DNA of 64,000 nucleotides, taken from positions 124,001-188,000 of the forward strand of contig NZ_JAJFAY010000007.1 in NCBI RefSeq assembly GCF_021083305.1. Direction: 5' to 3'. Shown in pieces: positions 8,548-16,736 of this stretch (position 1 is its first letter; each line of letters begins with the position of its first letter). Source of the stretch: Haladaptatus sp. DYF46. GTDB taxonomy: Archaea; Halobacteriota; Halobacteria; Halobacteriales; Haladaptataceae. The notes under the pieces were generated by a model. It searched no databases. It was given only the letters and a program-made list of their open reading frames with translations, and was not told where the DNA came from. A program made the position numbers and the translations under genes.

Positions 8548-9371
8548 GTCTCCTCGAAGCGAACGACGTCACTCGATTCTACGGTGATTTCGACCCCTGC
8601 GGTTCCTGTATCAATCGGACCGGGGCAGCACACGGCCAAAACCGATGTCCGGAGTGTGGCACCGTGGTCGGCTGTGCCGACGTCGATTTGGACGTCGAGC
8701 GCGGCGAAGTTCTCGGCATCGTCGGTGAGTCCGGCAGCGGTAAATCCAGCCTCGCGGAGATGCTCGCACTGGACCTCACCGCGACCAATGGAACTGTCGA
8801 CTTCGAATCCTATGACGGCAATCTCTTCGAAGCGAACTACGAAGAGCGTGTCGAGTTGCGGAACGCTCACATCGGCATGGTTCACCAACACGTCCGCGAC
8901 GGATTGAACCTCGAATTCACCGGCGGCGGAAACGTTGCTGAGTCGTTGCTCGCCGCAGGATGGCGGAATTTCGGCGACGTCCGAGCACGAGTTCGCGAAC
9001 TCTTCGAGGAGACGGAAGTTCCGGTCGACCGAATGGACGACCCCACGGAAACGTACAGCGGTGGAATGCAACGGCGCGTTCAGATCGCGAAAGCCATCGC
9101 CAACGACCCGGAACTGGTCATCCTCGACGAACCGACTACCGGATTGGATGTGAGCGTGCAGGCCCGCGTCCTCGACATGTTCAGGCGTATTCAGCGGGAG
9201 CAGAACGTCGCGACCATCGTCGTCTCACACGACCTCGGTGTCGTCCGCTTGCTCGCGGACAGAACCGTCGTCATGCGTCACGGCCGCGTTATCGAGTCGG
9301 GACTCACTGACCGTATCATGGAAGATCCGCAGCGGGAGTACACTCAGACACTCATCAATTCAGTCATATGA
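8544..9371 (+). CDS. phnK: C-P lyase ABC-type ATPase PhnK with Cys-rich insert
   Basis: 275 residues from a GTG start at 8544 (GTGA overlap with phnJ). ABC ATPase motifs: Walker A GESGSGKSS, YSGGMQRRVQIAKAI signature, LVILDEPTTGLDVSVQ Walker B and VSHDLGV. The block VHQHVRDGLNLEFTGGGN is characteristic of PhnK. Before the Walker A lies an insert with two CxxC-like pairs (CGSC at about residues 14-17, CPECGTVVGC at about 34-43), compatible with a zinc knuckle. PhnK dimers dock on PhnJ and drive opening of the core complex. Confidence 0.95.
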   Translation: MSLLEANDVTRFYGDFDPCGSCINRTGAAHGQNRCPECGTVVGCADVDLDVERGEVLGIVGESGSGKSSLAEMLALDLTATNGTVDFESYDGNLFEANYEERVELRNAHIGMVHQHVRDGLNLEFTGGGNVAESLLAAGWRNFGDVRARVRELFEETEVPVDRMDDPTETYSGGMQRRVQIAKAIANDPELVILDEPTTGLDVSVQARVLDMFRRIQREQNVATIVVSHDLGVVRLLADRTVVMRHGRVIESGLTDRIMEDPQREYTQTLINSVI

Positions 9372-10135
9372 CGATACTCGAAATCGACAACCTACAAAAG
9401 GAGTTTCGGATGCACGTAATAGACGGGAAGCGCGTCGTCGGCCTCGATGGCGTCTCCTTCAACGTCACGGACGGAGAGTTCCTCGCCATCGTCGGCGAGT
9501 CCGGCAGCGGTAAGTCGTCACTGTTGAAATGCCTTCATCGGACGTACCTCCCCTCGGGTGGGGAGATACGGTTTTCGAGCACGGACGGTGTCGTGGACCT
9601 CGTCTCGTGTTCCGAGCGTCGTACGCTCGAACTCAGAAACGACGAAATCGGTTACGCGTCACAGTTCCTCGACGAGATACCGCGTGTCTCCGCCCTCGAC
9701 GTCGTCGCACGGCCGCTGGTCGAGGACGGCATCGACCGAACCCCAGCCCGCGACCTCGCCAAGGACCTTCTCATGGCGTTGAACCTCCCTGAAACGCTTC
9801 ACGACGCCTATCCGGCGACGTTCAGCGGGGGTGAACGACAGCGGGTCAACCTCGCCCGCGCCATCGCGCCCAGACCGCGGTTGCTCCTCCTCGACGAACC
9901 GACGAGCGCGCTCGACCCGGAAACCAAGGCGGCCGCCATAGACTTGCTCCGGTGGTATCTCACCGACGAAACCACTGTCATCGGTGTCTTTCATAATCGC
10001 GATGTCGTCGCACAGTTAGCGGACCGCGTGGTCGTCCTCGACGACGCGACTCTGCAACAGGTGGTCGACACCGACACCTACCTGTCCGAAACGAAGTCCG
10101 ATTCGGACGTGACGCTGTCGGAGGTAGACGCATGA
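9368..10135 (+). CDS. phnL: C-P lyase ABC-type ATPase PhnL
   Basis: 255 residues with Walker A GESGSGKSS, signature FSGGERQRVNLARAI, Walker B LLLLDEPTSALDP and an H-loop region. YASQFLDEIPRVSALDVVA is typical of PhnL (Q-loop region). Required with PhnK and PhnGHI for forming and processing the activated phosphonate. Starts and ends in ATGA overlaps with phnK and phnM, so all eight genes of this strand are one operon. Confidence 0.95.
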   Translation: MTILEIDNLQKEFRMHVIDGKRVVGLDGVSFNVTDGEFLAIVGESGSGKSSLLKCLHRTYLPSGGEIRFSSTDGVVDLVSCSERRTLELRNDEIGYASQFLDEIPRVSALDVVARPLVEDGIDRTPARDLAKDLLMALNLPETLHDAYPATFSGGERQRVNLARAIAPRPRLLLLDEPTSALDPETKAAAIDLLRWYLTDETTVIGVFHNRDVVAQLADRVVVLDDATLQQVVDTDTYLSETKSDSDVTLSEVDA

Positions 10136-11316
10136 GCGAAAGCGCGGAACCACTGCGGCAGGACGACGGGACGACCTACGAGGTCGCCATCGAAGACGCC
10201 CGCGTGGTGACGCCGACCCGGACGGTTCGTGGTTGCGTTCTGATTCACGACGGGAAAATCGGCGCCATCGAGGCAGACGACCCTGACGCCACCGCGACCG
10301 ACCACATCGACGCCGACGGCCGGGTCCTCATGCCGGGCATTGTTGATCTCCACGGCGACGACATTGAAAGCCATCTGCATCCGCGAAGTAACGCGGCCGT
10401 CGAGCCGTCGATGGCGCTGGCTGCGGCCGACAGGGCGAACATCGCCTCGGGAATCACGACGAAATTCCATGCCATCGCGTTCGAAGACGCACCGGAGAAG
10501 AACCGTTCGCCGGAACTCGCGATGAATCTCGTCGATTCTGTTCGATCGAACGATTCCCTGCTCGTCGACCACCGTATCCACGCTCGCTGTGAGATAACCG
10601 ACGAATCCGGGATCGAAGCGGTCGAGGATGTGCTCGCCGCCGATGCCACATCGCTCGTCTCGGTGATGAGCCACATCCCAGGCAAAGGGCAATTTCGGGA
10701 CGTCGAGCGATTCCGCACCTACTACGAGAACGATGCGAACCTCTCGGTCGAGGAGGCGGACGCCCTCATCGAAGAGCGAACGAACCTCTCCGAGGAGGTG
10801 CTCGCCTCCCGCGTCGATCGAATCGTCTCGGCGGCCGATGAAGCCGACGTTGCCGTCGCTTCACACGACGACGAAACTCCGGTCGAAGTTGAGCGACTAC
10901 ACGAGCGCGGTGTCGATATCAGCGAATATCCGATCACGCTCGACGCCGCGAAACGAGCACGGACGCTCGGGATGGTGACCGCCATGGGCGCGCCGAATCT
11001 GGTCCGCGGAGGCAGTCAATGGGGGAACCTCGCGACGGACGAGGCCATCAAGGCGGGGGCGGCAGACGCGTTGCTCGCCGATTACCACCCGCCGTCGCTG
11101 CTCGCCGCCCCGTTCGTCGAAACGGGCGAGTCGCTTTCGACCCGCGTCGCCCGCGTTACCCTGAATCCGGCCGAAGCCGTCAGTCTCGGCGACCGCGGTC
11201 GAATCGAAGTCGGCGCCCGTGCCGATTTGATTCTGGTCGACCCTGAGCCGACACCGGTCGTCGAGCGTGCGTTCGTCGCGGGCGACCCCGTGTTCAAAGC
11301 GGAGGCGGGAAGATGA
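10132..11316 (+). CDS. phnM: Alpha-D-ribose 1-methylphosphonate 5-triphosphate diphosphatase PhnM
   Basis: 394 residues of the amidohydrolase superfamily. The metal-site start reads MPGIVDLHGDDIESHLHPR, later KFHAIAFEDA, MSHIPGKGQFRD, a conserved VASHDDETPVEV and GAPNLVRGGSQWGNL, ending in the urease-type beta-sandwich (RADLILVDPEP). The enzyme releases pyrophosphate to give ribose 1-alkylphosphonate 5-phosphate, the PhnJ substrate. Overlaps phnL by 4 bp and the following isomerase-like gene by 4 bp. Confidence 0.95.
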   Translation: MSESAEPLRQDDGTTYEVAIEDARVVTPTRTVRGCVLIHDGKIGAIEADDPDATATDHIDADGRVLMPGIVDLHGDDIESHLHPRSNAAVEPSMALAAADRANIASGITTKFHAIAFEDAPEKNRSPELAMNLVDSVRSNDSLLVDHRIHARCEITDESGIEAVEDVLAADATSLVSVMSHIPGKGQFRDVERFRTYYENDANLSVEEADALIEERTNLSEEVLASRVDRIVSAADEADVAVASHDDETPVEVERLHERGVDISEYPITLDAAKRARTLGMVTAMGAPNLVRGGSQWGNLATDEAIKAGAADALLADYHPPSLLAAPFVETGESLSTRVARVTLNPAEAVSLGDRGRIEVGARADLILVDPEPTPVVERAFVAGDPVFKAEAGR

Positions 11317-12119
11317 GCGACGACGGCTTGCAAACACGACTCGGGGCAGCGATGGACCTTCGTTTCGACGAATCGGTCCGCGAGTTCGCCGCATATCTCC
11401 ACGACGTGGGACTCGATCACATCGAGCTCAAGCGCGAGTATCTCCACTCCCATCCGAACGCACCCTCGCCTCGCGAACTCTCCGAGTTGCGACGCGAGTA
11501 CGATCTGACGTTCACCCTACACGCGCCGTTCCGTGATTGGAACCTCGGTAGCTTCAACGACGCCTCCCGCAGAGCGTCGGTCGAACAGGTGAAACGAACC
11601 CTCGATGACGCTGCCGCCGCCGACGCGGGTGCGGTGGTCGTTCACGGCGGCTCCGTTCCGCGGCGATATCCCGACCCTGTGCGGGAGAAAGCGAAACGAA
11701 ACGCCATCCAGTCACTATCCGAATGCGCCGAACACGCCGCCCACGTTGGGATTCCACTCTGTCTCGAAAATCAACCCCGTTCGGACTCGACAGAGCGTCA
11801 CACGACGACGCCGAGCGATTTGGAAGGGATGATCACTGACGTGGGCGCGGATTCTGATTGGCTCAAGCTCACGCTCGACGTCGGACACGCGACGGTGAAC
11901 GGGTATGAGTGGCGGACGTTCGTCGAGCGGTTCGGCAACCGCATCGAAATCGTCCATCTACACGACAACGACGGAACCAACGACGATCACGAACCGCTCC
12001 AAGCATACGGGGATATCGGTTCGTCCGTCGATGCGTCATACTTCGTCTTCGAGATGAAGCGGGTCGACGATATCGCTACCTGCGTCGGAGAGGCCGAAAC
12101 GAACGACACCGCAAAATAG
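11313..12119 (+). CDS. Sugar-phosphate isomerase/epimerase-like TIM barrel in the C-P lyase operon
   Basis: 268 residues of the xylose-isomerase-like / endonuclease IV superfamily. Candidate metal ligands are in order: Glu in CLENQP, Asp and His in LTLDVGHA, His in IVHLHDNDG and Glu in FVFEMK. A HAPFRDWNLGSF strand and VVHGGS are also typical. The ATG shares ATGA with phnM, so it is translationally coupled to the C-P lyase genes. No phnP or phnN is present in the window. A role in handling ribose 5-phosphate 1,2-cyclic phosphate or another ribosyl product is an inference from position only. Confidence 0.85.
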   Translation: MSDDGLQTRLGAAMDLRFDESVREFAAYLHDVGLDHIELKREYLHSHPNAPSPRELSELRREYDLTFTLHAPFRDWNLGSFNDASRRASVEQVKRTLDDAAAADAGAVVVHGGSVPRRYPDPVREKAKRNAIQSLSECAEHAAHVGIPLCLENQPRSDSTERHTTTPSDLEGMITDVGADSDWLKLTLDVGHATVNGYEWRTFVERFGNRIEIVHLHDNDGTNDDHEPLQAYGDIGSSVDASYFVFEMKRVDDIATCVGEAETNDTAK

Positions 12120-12184
12120 GGGCTCACCACCGTATTTGAAGTCGATGACGAACCACCGCACTTCGACTGAACAGGATGATCACG

Positions 12185-13222
12185 TTATTCCAGTCCCGTT
12201 ATCGAGGTGCCATCCGTTCTCTCGTTTCGCATGGTCTGCTGGATTCCCATCTCCGCGATATTTCGTCCGTAAGCGGCGGTCCGTCGAACGCTATCGAGCA
12301 GCAAACCGAACGTGAACGCGACGGTTGCGTCCTCTCGCGTGTAGAGGCTTTTATCGAGCGCGTCAATTGCATCGTCGAGTTCCGTTACTTCGGTGAGTAG
12401 GGAAAACGCCGTGTCGATATCAACGTCTGATAGGACGACATCGGCGGCCCGTTCGATGATTCGCCGGGCGGTGTCGGCGAGGCGGGCGAACTCGTCGACG
12501 TTAACGTCAGCGAGGACGCCGTCCCGTTCCATGACGAGTCCGACCATCTTCGTTGCGTGGTCACCGATTCGCTCGAATTGACGTGCGGTATGATAGTATT
12601 CGAAGAGTTCCGACCGAGTCGTTTCGAGCGCCTCGACCGTTTGGAGGTTTTCGATAGCACGTTGGAACTGCCGAGTGACGAGGCAGAACAGTTTGTCGGC
12701 CTCATTATCGCGGGCGACTACTCGCCTCGCAAGCCGAGCATCGTCGTCGACGACGGCACGAACGGCGTCACGATGCATCGAGAGCACGATCAGCTTCATC
12801 CGCAGAACGCTCTTTCGGATAGAGATGCTCGACGGGTCGATGATGTTTCGAAAGGTGAGTTTCGTTTCCGCCATCTCCATGATTTCGAGGCCGCTCAAGT
12901 TGGAACAGAGGTCCATTGCGGTTTCGAGGTTATCGTCGTCATATCCGTTGCGGTCCACGATGACGAGTTCACTGACGCCGACGAGGTACATCGATTTGAC
13001 AACCTGGCCAAACATTTCTGTTGTGTAGCCTGAAACGTCTATACGAACCACCTGTTGGTCAGTATCCTTTCGTGATCCCGCTTCGATGAGTAGCGTACCG
13101 TCGGCTTCCGGATGGAGATAGAGTACAGACCCGCTCGAGATGTTCTGTTCCGTCGCCCACTGTTTTGGGAGTGAAACGGTGAAGGTGGTGCCGCCCGACA
13201 ACTGAACCTTTCGCGTCTCCAT
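12185..13222 (-). CDS. AbrB-PhoU fusion, phosphate-uptake regulator
   Basis: 345 residues. N-terminal SpoVT/AbrB-type DNA-binding hairpin (METRKVQLSGGTTFTVSLPK then QWATEQNISSGSVLYLHPE) followed by PhoU-type helical bundles from about residue 110 (HRDAVRAVVDDDARLARRVV, ARDNEADKLFCLVTRQF, FERIGDHATKMVGL). Haloarchaeal genomes commonly fuse these domains. PhoU proteins restrain Pi transport and phosphate sensing. Lies tail-to-tail with the phn operon (stop 12185 versus 12119) and is divergent from the HTH-PhoU gene. A paralogue with the same layout starts at 14448. Confidence 0.9.
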   Translation of the reverse strand: METRKVQLSGGTTFTVSLPKQWATEQNISSGSVLYLHPEADGTLLIEAGSRKDTDQQVVRIDVSGYTTEMFGQVVKSMYLVGVSELVIVDRNGYDDDNLETAMDLCSNLSGLEIMEMAETKLTFRNIIDPSSISIRKSVLRMKLIVLSMHRDAVRAVVDDDARLARRVVARDNEADKLFCLVTRQFQRAIENLQTVEALETTRSELFEYYHTARQFERIGDHATKMVGLVMERDGVLADVNVDEFARLADTARRIIERAADVVLSDVDIDTAFSLLTEVTELDDAIDALDKSLYTREDATVAFTFGLLLDSVRRTAAYGRNIAEMGIQQTMRNERTDGTSITGLE

Positions 13223-13413
13223 ACTCGAATATACGACTGGGGGTTCGACCCTTAGCCGTTGGTATGAGTACTTGCATGATGATGGTAGCCCTCCGTAGCA
13301 GTACCGAGTTCGAAATTGATTGTCGTAGAATACGTGCCGTAATCGAATCTCCGTACTAGTCCGGACTGTACGTGGCTAACTGATAACTAAAACCCCGACG
13401 AGATCTGACGAAT
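13223..13413. promoter_or_regulatory. Divergent promoter region between two PhoU-type regulators
   Basis: A 191-bp spacer serving the AbrB-PhoU gene on the left and the HTH-PhoU gene on the right. An AT patch (ctgataactaaaa, 13380-13392) sits about 25-35 bp before the ATG at 13414 and suits a haloarchaeal TATA box. No obvious palindromic operator was found. Confidence 0.45.
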
Positions 13414-14280
13414 ATGCGCTGGAGCCAACCGAGCATCGCCCCGGAAGGTGGCCGAGAAGTCACGCTCGCTCGCGTCATCGAGACGATCGATCGAACGGCA
13501 CCCGAGACGAAAGCCGAACTCGCCGACGAACTCGGTCTTTCGAAGCATTATCTCTCGGAGTTACTACAGGAGCTGAAACATGACGGTATCGTCCGAAAGG
13601 GATACGTCATCGACGACGGAGCCGTGTACGACAACGCCCCATCGCTTTCGAAATTATCCCACGACGAAGGTGCGAGGCATGCGAGACTCATCGAACAACT
13701 CGAACGGCTGGAATCGGTGACGACGGATCAGTATCGTGCCGCACGGACGCAGTTTGCCGGCGACGAACCGGCTCAATCAGCTGACGATCTCGAACCGTTG
13801 GCGAACGAACGGTGTCTCGTCGTCCTCCAAGAACTAAAATCGATGACGATGACGACCGATTGGCCGGGAAATCGAGTGGCCTCGGATCTCGGGATCATCG
13901 CGAGAAATCTGGAGATAATCGGCGACCGCGCGTGTTACATCGCCGATATCGCTGCGACGATGGAGACGGATTCCGTCGGAATTGTTCACGACCACGTACT
14001 CGAAATCTTCGACGGTGGGCTGACCATCAACGAAATTATCGTAGACGTTCTCTTCGATGCGAACGTCGCTCGTATGGACGAACTGTACACGGAAGAGGAC
14101 GAAGTTCACAGGAAACTCGACGAACTTTTCGAACTGGTGACGGCCTACGACCCCGAGATGTTTGGGCAACTGGCGACCATGACGCGTGCCCTCGAGCGTG
14201 CGATTTACTACTGGGTCCACACGGCCGAGATGGCCGCACGCATTCACGTCGGCCTCGAACCGGAGCACATCCCGGAGTAA
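13414..14280 (+). CDS. HTH-PhoU regulator
   Basis: 288 residues. Residues ~15-65 form a winged helix-turn-helix (ETKAELADELGLSKHYLSEL, then LLQELKHDGIVRKGYVIDDG), then two PhoU-like three-helix repeats (LVVLQELKSMTMTTDWPGN, LEIIGDRACYIADIAATM, and AIYYWVHTAEMAARIHVGLE). The coupling of DNA binding and a PhoU core suggests direct transcription control in response to phosphate status. Divergent from AbrB-PhoU 1 and followed by AbrB-PhoU 2 in the same direction. Confidence 0.88.
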   Translation: MRWSQPSIAPEGGREVTLARVIETIDRTAPETKAELADELGLSKHYLSELLQELKHDGIVRKGYVIDDGAVYDNAPSLSKLSHDEGARHARLIEQLERLESVTTDQYRAARTQFAGDEPAQSADDLEPLANERCLVVLQELKSMTMTTDWPGNRVASDLGIIARNLEIIGDRACYIADIAATMETDSVGIVHDHVLEIFDGGLTINEIIVDVLFDANVARMDELYTEEDEVHRKLDELFELVTAYDPEMFGQLATMTRALERAIYYWVHTAEMAARIHVGLEPEHIPE

Positions 14281-14393
14281 CGTCCGTCAGACGTGGGCGG
14301 ACGGTTACCCTCTCGATTACCGATAGTGAAAAGCAGCGAAAGGAATGTAAATATATACCTTTCATCTATTGTATGCCCATATGTGAACTTTTG

Positions 14394-14413
14394 TCAATAA
14401 TATATATTGTTGA
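14394..14413. promoter_or_regulatory. Near-perfect 20-bp palindrome upstream of AbrB-PhoU 2
   Basis: The sequence tcaataatatatattgttga is an inverted repeat with one mismatched base pair, centred about 45 bp before the ATG at 14448, in the promoter zone. Its half-site TCAACAATATAT (minus strand) recurs upstream of the PhoD gene at 16651. It could be the TATA box with an overlapping operator for a dimeric regulator. Confidence 0.5.
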
Positions 14414-14447
14414 TAAAATTTATTGTGGCTCTCGTGGACTACGCGAC

Positions 14448-15443
14448 ATGGAGACGCGTAAAATTCAGATTACGGGTGGTTCGACCTACACGGTTTCCCT
14501 CCCGAAGGGGTGGGCGAAGAGGAACGATGTGACCGAAGGAAGCGTTCTCGGAATTCATCCCGACGAACATACCCTCATTCTCGCCCCGACTCACATCGAC
14601 AATTCAACCGAGGGGCACCTCGATGTGACAGATTCTTCCGACGAAGAACTCGTCCGTAGCGTGATCGCGATGTACGTGAGTGGATTCGAGCGTATCACAC
14701 TCGAAATGGACCGCGTTACGACCGATGTCCGTCGCGCTATCCGGTCGGCGACGAAAAATCTCGCCGGTCTCGAAGTGGTCGAAGAGAAGAATCGGACGGT
14801 AACCGTCCAAGTCCTCTTCGATGCTTCGCAGTTTTCTATTTCCAACACGATTGCTCGAATGCAGGTGATCGCTCTCGGCATGCTGAACGATGCCATCACC
14901 GCTCTCAAAGAGCTCGACTGCACCCTTGCACGGGACGTCGTCGACCGTGACAACGATGTCGATCGGTTGTGGTTCGTCATCTCACGGATGTTCCGAAAGT
15001 CGCTTCGAACGCCCACCGCGGTCGAAGAACTCGGTCTCCCTCGTGAGCGATGCTTTGATTTCTATACGGGAGCACGTCAACTCGAACGTATCGCCGATCA
15101 CGCCGCGAAAATCGGGACGGTCGCTATCGACCTCGAGACGATACCCGAAGACGTTGCAGAGTCGGTGACGAAGCTTCACGAGGAGACACAGGTGATAATC
15201 AACACTGCGATAGAGGCTCTCCTTACGGACGATAGGGAGGACGCCACTCGGCTGGCAAACCGTGCCCGTGACTCGGTTTCGACGATGGATGAACACATCC
15301 GCGCTATCAATGGTCTCCTTCGAAATCTCGATTCACGCCATGCCCAGCAACTTCGGCTCGGTGTCGATTCGCTTTCGCGGTGTGCGGACTACGGTGGGAA
15401 CCTCGCCGAAGCAGCACTGCAAAAGGCCGCTCCTCGCCCCTGA
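14448..15443 (+). CDS. AbrB-PhoU fusion, second copy
   Basis: 331 residues from ATG 14448, chosen because it aligns with the start of the paralogue at 13222. The AbrB hairpin METRKIQITGGSTYTVSLPK is followed by GWAKRNDVTEGSVLGIHPDE. The PhoU part includes LDCTLARDVVDRDNDVDRLW, FYTGARQLERIADHAAKIGT and a second helical repeat near the C-terminus (SVSTMDEHIRAINGLLRNL). The frame stays open upstream into the HTH-PhoU gene, but that extension is not coding. Preceded by an AT-rich spacer with a palindromic candidate operator. Confidence 0.9.
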   Translation: METRKIQITGGSTYTVSLPKGWAKRNDVTEGSVLGIHPDEHTLILAPTHIDNSTEGHLDVTDSSDEELVRSVIAMYVSGFERITLEMDRVTTDVRRAIRSATKNLAGLEVVEEKNRTVTVQVLFDASQFSISNTIARMQVIALGMLNDAITALKELDCTLARDVVDRDNDVDRLWFVISRMFRKSLRTPTAVEELGLPRERCFDFYTGARQLERIADHAAKIGTVAIDLETIPEDVAESVTKLHEETQVIINTAIEALLTDDREDATRLANRARDSVSTMDEHIRAINGLLRNLDSRHAQQLRLGVDSLSRCADYGGNLAEAALQKAAPRP

Positions 15444-15482
15444 AGTCCCGCGACCACCCGACACGTCTACCCGATCGATGAA

Positions 15483-16544
15483 TCACGGCAATTTCCCGGA
15501 GTCACCACACGTCGTTGCCATAGGTTGATTGTCCTCGAGAATCGCGGTTTGTATGCGACAGTGATACGTCGCGTTGTCGTTCGGAATGCGAACCGTCTCT
15601 CCGGTTCCGTGTGGGTCCAACACGAGGTACGCTCGCACATCGATGTCGGACTGTTCCCCGCGTTGTACGTGCGACCGAAACCAATCGCCGACCCGATCGT
15701 TGTTCATGGTGACTACGAAGGTGACGGTACGGGTTTCGCCGGGACGGATGAGCGATGTCGTATTCACTGTGTTCGGCGACAGGGTTCCGTTCCCGGTGTG
15801 GAACAGCTCGATGTCGTTCATCGCGAGAGACATTCTGAGTCCCGTTGAGTCGACGGCGAGCGGAACCGTATCGCTCGGATTATGAATCCGATAGTGTATC
15901 AGTAGCGTCGTTCGTTTCGCATCAATTCGTCCCCATGTCGCCCACGCATCTTTGACCTCTGCACCGACGACGACTTGTCGATGGGAAATCGGAATCCGGC
16001 GACTAGTGACGTACCGTCCCTCCGTTCGTTCGACGACACGTGAAATCGAATCGAGGATCGGCGTTCGATCTTCGAATTGCGTGTCCGATTTCGTCGTTCT
16101 GTACGTCCAGTTCACAATCGGCGTAGTGATGCGAACCTGACCGTTTACCGTCGCATCGAGGGTTTCGTTATCGCTGAGAAAGCGTACCCACCACGAAACA
16201 AGTCGGTCAGTCTGTATATACGTCGTTTGCGTTTGTGACGTGTTTCCTTCAGGGAAGTCGATACGACTTCGAGAGCCTTCGGCGATGGAAACGCCGTTGA
16301 GAGTAAGGGAATAGTGGATGTGAAGAAATTCGCCCATCGTGAGGCCGATTGGGTAGGGGTTGTTCGTCCAGAAGGTCGTAACGACTTCGACGCGGTCGTC
16401 GGTGACGGTTCCCCAGTCACCGTAATCCTGAATCTCGACGTTCGGTGTCGGAACCGACTGTCCTCCGGTTACAAGGTAACCACTTGCCGTAAGAACCAGC
16501 ACGGCCAGTAGCAGGTTGGATAGGGTGTCTCTCTTTCGTACCAT
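15483..16544 (-). CDS. Membrane-anchored LEA14/WHy-type protein
   Basis: 353 residues with one N-terminal hydrophobic segment (LSNLLLAVLVLTASGYLV, about residues 8-25) acting as an uncleaved anchor or signal. The exported part appears to hold two Ig-like LEA type-2 (WHy) domains: DDRVEVVTTFWTNNPYPIG and, in the second half, RTTLLIHYRIHNPSDTVPLA with a PGETRTVTFVVTMNN end strand. Such proteins are common and poorly understood on haloarchaeal surfaces. Convergent with AbrB-PhoU 2 and divergent from phoD across about 190 bp. Confidence 0.75.
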   Translation of the reverse strand: MVRKRDTLSNLLLAVLVLTASGYLVTGGQSVPTPNVEIQDYGDWGTVTDDRVEVVTTFWTNNPYPIGLTMGEFLHIHYSLTLNGVSIAEGSRSRIDFPEGNTSQTQTTYIQTDRLVSWWVRFLSDNETLDATVNGQVRITTPIVNWTYRTTKSDTQFEDRTPILDSISRVVERTEGRYVTSRRIPISHRQVVVGAEVKDAWATWGRIDAKRTTLLIHYRIHNPSDTVPLAVDSTGLRMSLAMNDIELFHTGNGTLSPNTVNTTSLIRPGETRTVTFVVTMNNDRVGDWFRSHVQRGEQSDIDVRAYLVLDPHGTGETVRIPNDNATYHCRIQTAILEDNQPMATTCGDSGKLP

Positions 16545-16650
16545 TCGGAATCGGTGATCTTTCGAGAGACGTCTCTCCCTCGAGTTTCGGCGTGCTTGAT
16601 GTCTTTCCGTACCGAAGGGTTCGAGCCTGCATACGTGATCGTTTATATTT

Positions 16651-16662
16651 CAACAATATATC
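16651..16662 (+). promoter_or_regulatory. TCAACAATATAT motif upstream of phoD
   Basis: Matches the half-site of the palindrome at 14394-14413. It lies 75-86 bp before the phoD ATG at 16737, upstream of an AT-rich run (16679-16715) that contains several possible TATA boxes. Two copies in front of two phosphate genes are suggestive but in AT-rich sequence could arise by chance. Confidence 0.35.
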
Positions 16663-16736
16663 GGAAAATATGGCTCTAAATCTCTATATATAATATTTCC
16701 ATTAAATATATATTTGTGTCCTAATTGAACCAGAGT

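Noticed and set aside
13812-14447. N-terminal extension of the second AbrB-PhoU protein
   Set aside because: Out-of-frame reading of the HTH-PhoU gene plus spacer; the paralogue starts at the METRK motif, matched by ATG 14448.
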